Assembly (NCBI RefSeq): GCF_001269925.1
Contig: NZ_LHVO01000056.1
Coordinates: forward strand, 186,001-250,000
DNA length: 64,000 bases
Direction: 5' to 3'
Source: Pseudomonas sp. MIACH
GTDB taxonomy: Bacteria > Pseudomonadota > Gammaproteobacteria > Pseudomonadales > Pseudomonadaceae
The notes beneath the pieces are model-generated. The model saw only the letters and a program-made list of their open reading frames with translations, was not told the origin of the DNA and did not search any database. Position 1 is the stretch's first letter. Every line of letters begins with the position of its first letter. Below, piece by piece: positions 1 through 8,678 of this stretch. A program made the translations under genes and the position numbers.

Positions 1-1019
1 GGCTGATTTCCTTTGCCCTGGCGCTGACGGCGGCCCTGTTGTGCAACCTGCCGCGCCTGCTGGCTGGCAAGCGCAACGCGTTTATCGGCGCTGGCCTGGT
101 GTTGCTGGTAGCGCCCTGGGCCGTCGGCCTGGCGCTCAAGCATCATGCCTGGACCAGCCCCTCCGGCGCGCCGCTGACCGTCGCCGCGATCCAAGGCAAC
201 GTCGAACAAAGCATGAAGTGGGACCCCGAGCAGCTCAATGCACAGCTCGCGCTGTACCGCGACATGAGCTTCAGCTCCAAGCCGGTCGACCTGCTGGTGT
301 GGCCGGAAACGGCCGTGCCGGTACTCAAGGAGTCTGTCGAGGGCTACCTGGGAATGATCGGCAAGTTTGCTGCGGACCGGCACACCGCGCTGATCACCGG
401 GGTACCGATTCGCCAGGAAGTGCACCACCAGAAGCGCTACTTCAACGGCATCACCGTGGTGGGTGAAGGCGAGGGTACGTACCTGAAGCAAAAGCTGGTG
501 CCCTTCGGCGAATACGTGCCGCTGCAGGACATGCTGCGCGGCCTGATTGCCTTCTTCGACCTGCCGATGTCGGACTTCGCCCGTGGCCCTGCCGACCAGC
601 CGATGCTGCAGGCCAAGGGCTATCAGATTGCGCCGTTCATTTGCTATGAAGTGGTGTACCCGGAGTTCGCCGCCGGCCTTTCCGCCCAGAGCGACCTGCT
701 TCTGACCATCAGCAATGACACCTGGTTCGGCCGCTCCATCGGCCCCTTGCAACACCTGCAAATGGCGCAGATGCGTGCGCTGGAGGCTGGCCGCTGGATG
801 ATCCGCGCCACCAACAATGGCGTGACCGGGTTGATCAACCCGTTTGGGCAGATCACCGTGCAGATCCCTCAGTTTGAACGCGGCATCCTCTACGGCGAAG
901 TGGTGCCGATGCACAACCTGACGCCGTACCTGCAATGGCGCTCGTGGCCGCTGATCATCGTATGCCTGGCGCTGTTTGGCTGGGCACTGCTGGCAGGTCG
1001 GATGTCCAAAACGGTCTAA
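1..1019 (+). CDS. lnt: Apolipoprotein N-acyltransferase, C-terminal part
   Basis: Inner-membrane enzyme that adds the third acyl chain to bacterial lipoproteins. The reading frame is open from the window edge, so the N-terminal membrane segments lie outside; about 339 codons remain of the roughly 500 usual for the family. The nitrilase-like domain is visible with its Glu-Lys-Cys triad: Glu in VWPETAVP, Lys in KLVPFGEYVP and Cys in FICYEVVYPE. A last hydrophobic segment (WPLIIVCLALFGWALL) precedes the stop. The gene stands upstream of leuS and lptE, the usual Pseudomonas arrangement. Confidence 0.95.
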   Translation, partial: LISFALALTAALLCNLPRLLAGKRNAFIGAGLVLLVAPWAVGLALKHHAWTSPSGAPLTVAAIQGNVEQSMKWDPEQLNAQLALYRDMSFSSKPVDLLVWPETAVPVLKESVEGYLGMIGKFAADRHTALITGVPIRQEVHHQKRYFNGITVVGEGEGTYLKQKLVPFGEYVPLQDMLRGLIAFFDLPMSDFARGPADQPMLQAKGYQIAPFICYEVVYPEFAAGLSAQSDLLLTISNDTWFGRSIGPLQHLQMAQMRALEAGRWMIRATNNGVTGLINPFGQITVQIPQFERGILYGEVVPMHNLTPYLQWRSWPLIIVCLALFGWALLAGRMSKTV

Positions 1020-1031
1020 CAGCCAACGCGA

Positions 1032-1073
1032 ATCAAAATGTGGGAGGTGGCTTGCTCCCTCCCACATTTTGAT
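1032..1073. repeat. REP-like inverted repeat after lnt
   Basis: Near-perfect hairpin built from ATGTGGGAGG and CCTCCCACAT arms, extended by TCAAA/TTTGA pairs. It has the form of a fluorescens-group REP sequence and lies between convergent lnt and the DUF218 gene, where it may also end transcription from both sides. Confidence 0.7.
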
Positions 1074-1081
1074 CAGCAGGG

Positions 1082-1843
1082 TTATCGATAGAACAACCGA
1101 TACCCCACCTGCCCCACCGCCTCGTTGATCAACTGCCCGCTCTGCCACACCGACTTGAACTCCGGCATCCAGCCGCCCAGCGGCCGGGCGTTATCCACCC
1201 CCAGAAAACCCACCGGCGCTGGCACCACAGTGAACCCGGCCTTTTCAAAGCTCCACACCGAGCGCGGCATGTGCCAGGCCTGGGTCACGACCACTACGCG
1301 CTTGATACCTTCAGGCAGCAGAATCTCGGCACTCATCTGCGCGTTTTCCCAGGTGGTACGGCTGCGCTCTTCCTTCCAGCGCACGGCGACGCCGAAGTCA
1401 TCCTGCATGGAAACTGCCATCAACTGCGCCTCACTGGGCGGCGTGCCGTAATGCAGGCCACCGGTGGTCAACACCGGCAGCCCGGAGGCCTTGGCCAGTC
1501 GCGCGGCATACCGCTGGCGCTCCAGGCCGATGCCGGTCGGCTGATCAGAACCCCATGCCGGGTCGCCGCGCTCGCGTCCCGAGCCCAATACCACAATGGC
1601 GTCGGCGCGCTGGGCCAGGGTCGACCAGTCTTCTCGGGCCAGCGGCGCCTCGGTCTCCAGGGCCCGCGCGCCCCACTCCACCGTCACCGGCAGGCTGATC
1701 AACCACATGCCGCCAAACCCCAGGGCAAAGCAGCAGCCGGCCAAACGCGGGCGACTGCGACGAAACCACCAGGCAAGGGCCAGCAGCAGCAAGAGAATGC
1801 CGGGGGGCAGGAGCAGTTGTTTGATGAAATAACGAATAGGCAT
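1082..1843 (-). CDS. YdcF/ElyC-type DUF218 envelope protein
   Basis: Predicted inner-membrane protein of 253 aa. Two hydrophobic segments at about residues 10-27 and 35-55 are followed by a DUF218 domain that opens with the typical ADAIVVLGSG. Length and two-helix layout match the ElyC (YcbC) branch, which is linked to envelope biogenesis in E. coli, more than the short YdcF or SanA proteins. Convergent with lnt. The exact biochemical role is not known for the family, so I give no symbol. Confidence 0.8.
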   Translation of the reverse strand: MPIRYFIKQLLLPPGILLLLLALAWWFRRSRPRLAGCCFALGFGGMWLISLPVTVEWGARALETEAPLAREDWSTLAQRADAIVVLGSGRERGDPAWGSDQPTGIGLERQRYAARLAKASGLPVLTTGGLHYGTPPSEAQLMAVSMQDDFGVAVRWKEERSRTTWENAQMSAEILLPEGIKRVVVVTQAWHMPRSVWSFEKAGFTVVPAPVGFLGVDNARPLGGWMPEFKSVWQSGQLINEAVGQVGYRLFYR

Positions 1844-1940
1844 CGGGCATCTCCAAAGATGCCCGAAGCCTAAGGTGTAACGGGGTTTAGCGACAATCTT
1901 TACAGTGACATGGCACGACGGTGTGCTTCAGGGGAGCGAA

Positions 1941-2258
1941 CTACTTGAAGCGGGCAGACCGGAGCCTTTCCGGGCCACGACCGGCCGACAAGTCCTTGAG
2001 CCACACCACCTTGGCTGAGTGCGTAGGCTCTTTGGCTGGCGGGGTTGCCACCCAAGGAGGCGCACTGCGCTTGTTACGTTCCAGGTAAGCTTTGATCAGT
2101 TCCAGCTCCGCACGGCTCAAACCGCGCAGTTCCAACTCGACGGGCCGTTCATCACGCAATCGGCCCGCGGTCCTCGCTGCATCCAATGCACGACCCAATC
2201 GGTCGATCAGTCCTTCGTAGATTTCCGGTTTCGTTGCGATTCGCTGCGATTCGACCAT
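1941..2258 (-). CDS. Hypothetical protein, 105 aa
   Basis: Small basic protein without signal peptide or membrane segment. The central part (about residues 15-62) is a charged, Leu-rich helical stretch; the C-terminus is rich in Pro, Lys and Arg and looks disordered. GC-rich codon use is in line with neighbours. It lies divergently upstream of leuS, where P. aeruginosa also carries small uncharacterised genes. I do not recognise a domain. Confidence 0.65.
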   Translation of the reverse strand: MVESQRIATKPEIYEGLIDRLGRALDAARTAGRLRDERPVELELRGLSRAELELIKAYLERNKRSAPPWVATPPAKEPTHSAKVVWLKDLSAGRGPERLRSARFK

Positions 2259-2519
2259 CCCCTCACCTCATTGAAGAAAGACTTGCTCCCCAATAAACAG
2301 CGTAGTCCCCATGGCTGCGCCTGCCCGGCGCCGCGACAGACGGCCCTCGCCGCGCAATCAGGGTTTCCCTCGATAGAGTGGGGTCATGTATGCTACGGCG
2401 CTTCCTGTAACTCCACTTCCCGCAGGGTTTGGGCACGGACGCGCCGCTTTTTGGTGTCGAACATCCTGAACGTTGCACCGAAGAGGATTAGGCCACCCCT
2501 ATCCAGTTCAAAAGTAGCC

Positions 2520-5126
2520 ATGCACGAACAATATCAGCCCCGTGAAATAGAAAATGCCGCCCAAACCTTCTGGGACGAGCAAAAGTCCTTTGAAGTCAGT
2601 GAACAGCCAGGCAAGGAGACTTTCTATTGCCTATCGATGTTCCCTTACCCCAGCGGCAAGCTACACATGGGGCATGTGCGTAACTACACCATCGGCGACG
2701 TGATCTCCCGCTACCAGCGCATGCAAGGCAAGAACGTCCTGCAACCCATGGGTTGGGACGCCTTCGGCATGCCGGCGGAAAACGCCGCGATGAAAAACAA
2801 CGTGGCCCCCGCCAAGTGGACCTACGAAAACATCGCCTACATGAAGACCCAGCTGCGCAGCCTGGGCCTGGCGGTGGACTGGTCCCGCGAAGTCACCACC
2901 TGCAAGCCGGATTACTACCGCTGGGAACAATGGCTGTTCACCCGCCTGTTCGAAAAAGGCGTGATCTACAAAAAAAGCGGCACCGTGAACTGGGACCCGA
3001 TCGACCAGACCGTCCTGGCCAACGAACAGGTGATCGACGGTCGCGGCTGGCGTTCCGGCGCGCTGATCGAAAAGCGCGAAATCCCGATGTACTACTTCAA
3101 GATCACCGCCTACGCGGATGAACTGTTGTCGAGCCTCGACGATTTGCCGGGCTGGCCTGAACAGGTCAAGACCATGCAGCGCAACTGGATCGGCAAGTCC
3201 AAGGGCATGGAAGTGCAGTTCCCGTACAACGTCGACTCGATCGGCGAAGCGGGCGCACTCAAAGTCTTCACCACCCGTCCCGACACCCTGATGGGCGCGA
3301 CCTACGTCGCAGTGGCCGCCGAGCACCCGCTGGCCACCCAGGCCGCACAGAACAACCCTGAGCTGCAGGCGTTCATCGCCGAATGCAAAGGCGGCAGCGT
3401 GGCGGAAGCCGACGTCGCCACCCAGGAGAAAAAAGGCCTGCCGACCGGCCTGTTCGTCGAGCACCCGCTGACCGGCGAGAAGTTGCCGGTATGGGTCGCC
3501 AACTACGTATTGATGCACTACGGCGATGGCGCGGTAATGGCTGTGCCGGCCCACGACGAGCGTGATTTTGAATTCGCCACCAAGTACAACCTGCCGATCA
3601 AGTCGGTGGTGCGCACCAGTTCCGGCGACACCAACCCAGCCCCGTGGCAAGACGCCTATGGCGAGCACGGCACGCTGATCAATTCCGGTGAGTTCGACGG
3701 CCTGGACTTCGCCGGTGCCTTCGACGCCATCGAAGTCGCACTGATCAAGAAAAACCTCGGTGCCTCGCGCACCCAGTTCCGCCTGCGCGACTGGGGCATC
3801 AGCCGCCAGCGCTACTGGGGCTGCCCGATCCCGATCATCCACTGCGAAACCTGCGGCGACGTACCGGTGCCGGAAGACCAACTGCCGGTCGTCCTGCCGG
3901 AAGACGTGGTGCCGGACGGCGCCGGTTCGCCATTGGCGCGCATGCCTGAGTTCTACGAGTGCAGCTGCCCGAAATGCGGCGCGCCGGCCAAGCGTGAAAC
4001 CGACACCATGGACACCTTCGTCGAGTCCTCGTGGTACTACGCTCGCTACGCCTCGCCACACTATGAAGGCGGCCTGGTGGAAAAATCCGCAGCCGACCAC
4101 TGGCTGCCGGTGGATCAGTACATCGGCGGTATCGAACACGCCATTCTTCACCTGCTGTATGCGCGCTTCTTCCACAAGCTGATGCGCGACGAAGGCCTGG
4201 TGAGCTCCAACGAACCGTTCAAGAACCTGCTGACCCAGGGCATGGTGATCGCCGAGACCTACTATCGTCGCGAAGCCAATGGCGCCTACACCTGGTTCAA
4301 CCCGGCGGACGTCGAGCTTGAGCGCGACAGCAAAGCCAAGGTCATCAGCGCCAAACTGATCGCCGACGGCCTGCCGGTGGAGATCGGCGGCACCGAGAAG
4401 ATGGCCAAGTCGAAGAACAACGGCGTTGACCCTCAGTCGATGATCGATCAGTTCGGCGCCGATACCTGCCGCCTGTTCATGATGTTCGCCTCGCCGCCTG
4501 ACATGAGCGCCGAATGGTCCGACTCCGGCGTCGAAGGTTCGCACCGTTTCCTCAAGCGCGTCTGGCGCCTGGCGCATGCGCATGTCAGCCAGGGCCTGCC
4601 GGCCAAGCTGGACGTGGCGTCCCTGAGCGACGAGCAAAAAGTCATTCGCCGCAGCACCCACCTGGCCATCAAGCAAGCCAGCCAGGACGTGGGCCAGAAC
4701 CACAAGTTCAACACCGCCATCGCCCAGGTGATGACGCTGATGAACGTGCTGGAAAAAGCCCCGCAAGCAACCGAACAGGATCGCGCGCTGGTGCAGGAAG
4801 GCCTGGAAACGGTCACCTTGCTGCTGGCCCCGATCACGCCGCACATCAGCCATGAACTGTGGAGCCGCCTGGGCCACAGCGACGCAGTAATTGATGCGCG
4901 CTGGCCGGTGCAGGATGACGGCGCCCTGGTACAGGACACGCTGCAACTGGTGATTCAGGTCAACGGTAAACTGCGCGGCCAGATCGATATGCCGGCCAGT
5001 GCCAGCCGTGAAGAAGTCGAAGCGGCTGCACGCGTCAACGAGAACGTGCTGCGCTTTACCGAAGGCCTGACGATCCGCAAAGTGATCGTGGTGCCTGGCA
5101 AACTGGTCAATATCGTCGCTAGCTAA
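2520..5126 (+). CDS. leuS: Leucyl-tRNA synthetase
   Basis: Class I synthetase of 868 aa, the usual length for Pseudomonas. It charges tRNA-Leu in the cytoplasm. The HIGH motif appears as HMGH within PYPSGKLHMGHVRN, and the KMSKS loop as KMAKS (GGTEKMAKSKNNG). The editing (CP1) domain lies between them, with the conserved TTRPDTLMGATY. The open frame extends 500 bp further upstream, but the start at MHEQYQPREIE matches the family N-terminus. An unusually long leader of about 260 bp separates it from the divergent small gene. Confidence 0.97.
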   Translation: MHEQYQPREIENAAQTFWDEQKSFEVSEQPGKETFYCLSMFPYPSGKLHMGHVRNYTIGDVISRYQRMQGKNVLQPMGWDAFGMPAENAAMKNNVAPAKWTYENIAYMKTQLRSLGLAVDWSREVTTCKPDYYRWEQWLFTRLFEKGVIYKKSGTVNWDPIDQTVLANEQVIDGRGWRSGALIEKREIPMYYFKITAYADELLSSLDDLPGWPEQVKTMQRNWIGKSKGMEVQFPYNVDSIGEAGALKVFTTRPDTLMGATYVAVAAEHPLATQAAQNNPELQAFIAECKGGSVAEADVATQEKKGLPTGLFVEHPLTGEKLPVWVANYVLMHYGDGAVMAVPAHDERDFEFATKYNLPIKSVVRTSSGDTNPAPWQDAYGEHGTLINSGEFDGLDFAGAFDAIEVALIKKNLGASRTQFRLRDWGISRQRYWGCPIPIIHCETCGDVPVPEDQLPVVLPEDVVPDGAGSPLARMPEFYECSCPKCGAPAKRETDTMDTFVESSWYYARYASPHYEGGLVEKSAADHWLPVDQYIGGIEHAILHLLYARFFHKLMRDEGLVSSNEPFKNLLTQGMVIAETYYRREANGAYTWFNPADVELERDSKAKVISAKLIADGLPVEIGGTEKMAKSKNNGVDPQSMIDQFGADTCRLFMMFASPPDMSAEWSDSGVEGSHRFLKRVWRLAHAHVSQGLPAKLDVASLSDEQKVIRRSTHLAIKQASQDVGQNHKFNTAIAQVMTLMNVLEKAPQATEQDRALVQEGLETVTLLLAPITPHISHELWSRLGHSDAVIDARWPVQDDGALVQDTLQLVIQVNGKLRGQIDMPASASREEVEAAARVNENVLRFTEGLTIRKVIVVPGKLVNIVAS

Positions 5127-5134
5127 TCGGATCG

Positions 5135-5158
5135 GGCGCAGGGCTTGAGCCCTGCGCC
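5135..5158 (+). terminator. Hairpin after leuS
   Basis: Perfect 11-bp stem (GGCGCAGGGCT with AGCCCTGCGCC) eight bases after the leuS stop. It lacks a T tract, so it may stabilise the mRNA 3' end or only weaken read-through into lptE. Confidence 0.5.
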
Positions 5159-5214
5159 GAACAAAGCCTTCAGGGCCTCGATAAGGCCCACATGGTTTCA
5201 AGGGGAGCAACAAA

Positions 5215-5820
5215 ATGATCAAACGCAATCTGCTGGTTATGGGCCTTGCCGTACTGTTGAGCGCTTGCGGCTTCCAGCTGCGCGGCACCGGCACCAATGA
5301 CCTGACGATCAAGGAACTGGACCTCAGCGCTCGCGACGCCTACAGCGAAACAGTCACCCAGCTGCGCCAGGTCCTGGAAAACAGCGGCGTGCACGTCTAC
5401 ACCGGCGCGCCCTACAAGCTGTTCCTGGCTAACGAGAAAGAAACCCAGCGCAGCCTGAGCTACGCCAGTGCCGGGCGCGCGTCCGATGTCGAACTGAGCA
5501 CGGTGCTCAGCTTTGAAATCCAGGGTCGCGATCACCTGCCATTGATGAATGACAACATCCAGTTGCAGAAGATTGTCAGCCACGATGGTAACAACCTGGT
5601 GGGTTCGGACTCCGAAATCACCCAGGTACGCCAGGAAATGCGTCGCGAACTGGTGCAACGCATGATGCTGCGCCTGTCGATGCTGACTCCACAACAACTC
5701 GAAACCTTGCAGCAACGCGCTGACGACAAGGCCAAGGCTGATGCAGACGCGCTGAAAGCGGCGAAAGAGTACGAAGACAACACGCCGAAACAATCGCCTG
5801 TTGAAGTACCTGTCGAGTAA
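5215..5820 (+). CDS. lptE: LPS-assembly lipoprotein LptE
   Basis: Outer-membrane lipoprotein of 201 aa that plugs the LptD barrel and helps deliver LPS to the cell surface. The signal peptide ends in the lipobox LLSAC followed by GFQLRGTG, the typical start of mature LptE. A GGGGAG ribosome site precedes the ATG. The last 40 residues are acidic and Lys-rich (disordered tail), as often seen in Pseudomonas. It sits between leuS and holA as in other gamma-proteobacteria. Confidence 0.95.
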   Translation: MIKRNLLVMGLAVLLSACGFQLRGTGTNDLTIKELDLSARDAYSETVTQLRQVLENSGVHVYTGAPYKLFLANEKETQRSLSYASAGRASDVELSTVLSFEIQGRDHLPLMNDNIQLQKIVSHDGNNLVGSDSEITQVRQEMRRELVQRMMLRLSMLTPQQLETLQQRADDKAKADADALKAAKEYEDNTPKQSPVEVPVE

Positions 5821-5825
5821 GCCAG

Positions 5826-5848
5826 ACGGGGCGCCCCAGGCGCCCCGT
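5826..5848 (+). terminator. GC-rich hairpin between lptE and holA
   Basis: Ten-base-pair perfect stem (ACGGGGCGCC / GGCGCCCCGT) with a three-base loop, ending 11 bases before the holA start. It has no T tract and may attenuate holA or hide its translation start. Confidence 0.45.
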
Positions 5849-5859
5849 TCACCCTGCCT

Positions 5860-6897
5860 ATGAAACTCGCTCCCGCTCAACTCGCCAAACACCTGCAAGG
5901 TGGCCTCGCGCCTGTCTACATCGTCAGCGGTGATGACCCGCTGCTGTGCCAGGAAGCTGCCGACGCCATCCGCACCGCCGCACGCCAGCAAGGCTTCGAT
6001 GAACGCCAGGTCTTCAGCGCCGACGCCAGCTTCGACTGGGGCACGCTGCTGCAAGCCGGCGCGAGCATGTCGCTGTTTGCCGAAAAACGCCTGCTGGAGC
6101 TGCGCCTGCCGTCGGGCAAGCCCGGCGACAAGGGCGCGGCTGCCCTGATGGAATACTGCTCGCGGCCCGCCGACGACACGGTGCTGCTGATCAGCCTGCC
6201 CAAGCTCGACGGCAGCGCGCAGAAGACCAAGTGGGGCAAGGCCCTGGTGGAAGGGGCACAGACCCAGTTCATCCAGATCTGGCCGGTGGACAGCAATCAG
6301 TTGCCGCAGTGGATTCGCCAGCGCCTGTCCCAGGCGGGGCTGTCCGCGACACAGGATGCAGTGGAGCTGATCGCCGCGCGGGTTGAAGGCAACTTGCTTG
6401 CCGCCGCCCAGGAGATCGAAAAGCTCAAGCTGATGGCCGAAGACGGGCAGATTACCGTCGAGACCGTCCAAGGCGCAGTAGCAGACAGCGCACGTTTTGA
6501 CGTGTTCGGGCTGGTAGATGCGATTCTCAACGGCGAGCCCGCCCATGCCCTGCGCATGCTCGAAGGCCTGCGTGGCGAAGGCGTGGAGCCGCCGGTGATT
6601 CTCTGGGCCCTGGCCCGGGAACTACGGGTATTGGCCAACATTGCCCTGCAATACAGCCAGGGCACGCCGCTGGACAAATGCTTCAGCCAGGCTCGGCCAC
6701 CGGTGTGGGACAAGCGCAAACCCCTGATGAGCAAAGCCCTGCAACGACACTCGGCGCAACGCTGGGCGCAACTGTTGCTGGAGGCGCAGCGCATTGATGC
6801 ACAGATCAAGGGCCAGGCAGCGGGTTCACCGTGGATGAGCTTGAGCCGTTTATCGCTGTTGATGGCCGGTCAACGACTGACATTGCCAGCGGAATAA
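5860..6897 (+). CDS. holA: DNA polymerase III delta subunit
   Basis: Clamp-loader subunit of 345 aa that opens the beta sliding clamp during replication. The N-terminal PVYIVSGDDPLLCQEA region and the overall length are typical of HolA. It follows lptE by 39 bp, the conserved arrangement in Pseudomonas and E. coli. Confidence 0.95.
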   Translation: MKLAPAQLAKHLQGGLAPVYIVSGDDPLLCQEAADAIRTAARQQGFDERQVFSADASFDWGTLLQAGASMSLFAEKRLLELRLPSGKPGDKGAAALMEYCSRPADDTVLLISLPKLDGSAQKTKWGKALVEGAQTQFIQIWPVDSNQLPQWIRQRLSQAGLSATQDAVELIAARVEGNLLAAAQEIEKLKLMAEDGQITVETVQGAVADSARFDVFGLVDAILNGEPAHALRMLEGLRGEGVEPPVILWALARELRVLANIALQYSQGTPLDKCFSQARPPVWDKRKPLMSKALQRHSAQRWAQLLLEAQRIDAQIKGQAAGSPWMSLSRLSLLMAGQRLTLPAE

Positions 6898-6923
6898 TCC
6901 TAGTTTGCAAACACCACCGAACC

Positions 6924-6949
6924 AATGTGGGAGGGGCTTGCTCCCACAT
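6924..6949. repeat. Single REP hairpin
   Basis: Stem ATGTGGGAG / CTCCCACAT around GGGCTTG, between holA and arfA. Same family as the other REP copies in this window. Confidence 0.7.
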
Positions 6950-7058
6950 GTCCTATCGCGTAAGCAATGAAATCTCCTACCTGCCGCCGGGCTTTACAGC
7001 GGCCCAACTTCGGCAGATGATTTGCACCGCTGCATCACATCTGAGGAGAGCATCGACC

Positions 7059-7223
7059 ATGAGCAAAAAGCCATCCAAGCATGGCCCCAACAAGGCCAAA
7101 TCCATCATCGCCCAGCCACTGTTCCGCAGCCGTCAGGAACGCGCCGGCAAGGGCAAAGGCAGCTACCGCCGCGAAGCCTTCCAGTCTAATAGCTGGGAGG
7201 CTTCTTACTTTCTGGCTGCCTGA
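7059..7223 (+). CDS. arfA: Alternative ribosome-rescue factor A
   Basis: Small basic protein of 54 aa. ArfA enters the empty A site of stalled ribosomes and recruits RF2, a backup to tmRNA. The core PLFRSRQERAGKGKGSYRR followed by NSWEAS closely follows the E. coli ArfA pattern. The start chosen follows a TGAGGAGAG ribosome site; the open frame upstream is not used. A strong hairpin (7173-7204) lies inside the last third of the gene. In E. coli an equivalent structure yields non-stop mRNA, so the short active form is made mainly when tmRNA fails. The same control is inferred here. Confidence 0.88.
   Translation: MSKKPSKHGPNKAKSIIAQPLFRSRQERAGKGKGSYRREAFQSNSWEASYFLAA
7173..7204 (+). promoter_or_regulatory. 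Intragenic hairpin of arfA (RNase III or terminator site)
   Basis: Twelve-base-pair stem GAAGCCTTCCAG / CTGGGAGGCTTC (one G-U pair) with an 8-base loop, followed by TTACTTTCT, all upstream of the arfA stop codon. Cleavage or termination here would remove the stop codon and make arfA mRNA a tmRNA substrate, the feedback known from E. coli. Inference for this organism. Confidence 0.75.
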
Positions 7224-7284
7224 AGGCAAGCGCCCCTCTGGCATGATAAGGTCTGTGCCTGATTTGTAATTCCTGGACCTGTGC

Positions 7285-8610
7285 ATGCCCTCTTGTCTTT
7301 CCCGTCGTTGGCACCTTCGCCAATTGATCGCTGCCTCCAGCCTCATTCTGCTTGTCGCCTGCGCGGAAAAACCTACCGCCGCCGACGCCCAACCCCTGCC
7401 AAAGCTGCAAACCGCGCCAGTGGTAGCACCTGCCGTGGTGGCCCCTCTGGCCGTGGACAATCTCGATATCCAACCGACCCAGACCTTTGCTGAATGGCAG
7501 GCTGGCTTTCGCGCGCAAGCCCTGCAGGCCGGTATCACCGCCGCTGTTTTCGACACTGCTTTTGCCGATGTCACCCCCGATATGGCGGTGATCCGCGCAG
7601 ACCGCAGCCAGCCGGAGTTTTCCCGCCCCGTATGGGAATACCTCGACGGTGCCCTGTCGCCCGTGCGCGTACGCAATGGCCAGGCGTTGCTGGTCAAGTA
7701 CGCCGACACCCTGCAAAGCATCGAGCAGCGTTATGGCGTCGACCGCCAGGCGCTGGTCTCGGTGTGGGGCATGGAGAGTAATTTCGGCCAGTTCCAGGGC
7801 AATAACTCGGTGATCCGTTCCCTGGCGACCCTGGCCTACGAAGGCCGTCGCCCGGCCTTTGCCCAGGCGCAATTGCTGGCGGCGTTGCAGATCATCCAGC
7901 ACGGCGACATCGCCGCCGACCAGATGAAGGGCTCCTGGGCCGGGGCCATGGGCCAGACCCAGTTCATTCCGACCACCTACAACACCCATGCGGTGGACTT
8001 CGATGGCGACGGCCGCCGCGATATCTGGAACAGCCCGGCCGACGCCCTCGCGTCCACCGCGCACTACCTGCAAAGCTCCGGCTGGCAGAAAGGCCAGCCG
8101 TGGGGCTTTGAAGTCAAGCAATTGCCGGCGAACTTCGACTACGCCCTCGCCGACGGCGGCGTGCGCAAGAGCATTGCCGAGTGGCTGAAACTGGGCATTC
8201 AATTGCCAGCGGGGGCGAGCATGCCGCCAAACGTCGACCAACTGTCCGCCGCCCTGTTGCTGCCAGCCGGCTACCGTGGCCCGGCGTTCCTGGTGCTGGA
8301 TAACTTCCGCGCAATCCTCAAGTACAACAACTCGTCGTCCTACGCACTGGCGGTAGGCCTGTTGTCGGAGCGCTTTGGCGGCGGCGGTGTGATTCGTGGC
8401 GATTGGCCGAAGGATGAGCTGCCGCTGAGTCGCTCGCAGCGCATAGATCTGCAGACAGCGCTGAGCGCCCAAGGCTATGACGCGGGCAACCCGGATGGGA
8501 TTATCGGCGCCAACACGCGCAAGGCAATTCGGGCGGCGCAGCAGGCATTGGGCTGGCCGGCGGATGGGTATCCGACGGTGAAGTTGCTGGAGTCGCTGCA
8601 GAACCGCTAG
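7285..8610 (+). CDS. Lytic murein transglycosylase with peptidoglycan-binding domain
   Basis: Predicted lipoprotein of 441 aa; lipobox LVAC at about residues 22-25. An MltB-type (SLT_2) catalytic domain spans about residues 65-355, with the catalytic Glu in VWGMESNFGQF and the conserved WAGAMGQTQFIPTTY. A PG_binding_1 domain (SQRIDLQTALSAQGYD onward) ends the protein. It cleaves the glycan strand to form anhydro-muramic ends. P. aeruginosa has a comparable gene after holA. The ribosome site before the ATG is weak. Confidence 0.9.
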   Translation: MPSCLSRRWHLRQLIAASSLILLVACAEKPTAADAQPLPKLQTAPVVAPAVVAPLAVDNLDIQPTQTFAEWQAGFRAQALQAGITAAVFDTAFADVTPDMAVIRADRSQPEFSRPVWEYLDGALSPVRVRNGQALLVKYADTLQSIEQRYGVDRQALVSVWGMESNFGQFQGNNSVIRSLATLAYEGRRPAFAQAQLLAALQIIQHGDIAADQMKGSWAGAMGQTQFIPTTYNTHAVDFDGDGRRDIWNSPADALASTAHYLQSSGWQKGQPWGFEVKQLPANFDYALADGGVRKSIAEWLKLGIQLPAGASMPPNVDQLSAALLLPAGYRGPAFLVLDNFRAILKYNNSSSYALAVGLLSERFGGGGVIRGDWPKDELPLSRSQRIDLQTALSAQGYDAGNPDGIIGANTRKAIRAAQQALGWPADGYPTVKLLESLQNR

Positions 8611-8627
8611 ATCCGCGTATGGCGACT

Positions 8628-8659
8628 ACCGCAATCGGGGGCAAGCCCCCGATTGCGGT
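8628..8659 (+). terminator. Long perfect inverted repeat after the transglycosylase
   Basis: Fifteen-base arms ACCGCAATCGGGGGC / GCCCCCGATTGCGGT separated by two bases, followed by TT. It sits between convergent genes and shares the GGGGGCAAGCCCCC core of the REP copies, so it is either a bidirectional terminator or a REP derivative. Confidence 0.6.
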
Positions 8660-8678
8660 TTAGCAAACACCCGCAGAT

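Noticed and set aside
2019..2519. N-terminal extension of the leuS frame
   Set aside because: It runs through the divergent small gene and promoter region; the LeuS family N-terminus begins at 2520.
2259..2519. Possible T-box or leader-peptide control upstream of leuS
   Set aside because: No T-box core motif or Leu-rich leader with a terminator pair could be seen.
2661..5312. Very long open frame (883 codons) opposite leuS, and similar ones opposite pbpA, exaC and the MORN gene
   Set aside because: These mirror strong genes on the other strand; they result from GC-rich codon use, have no domain features and lack ribosome sites.
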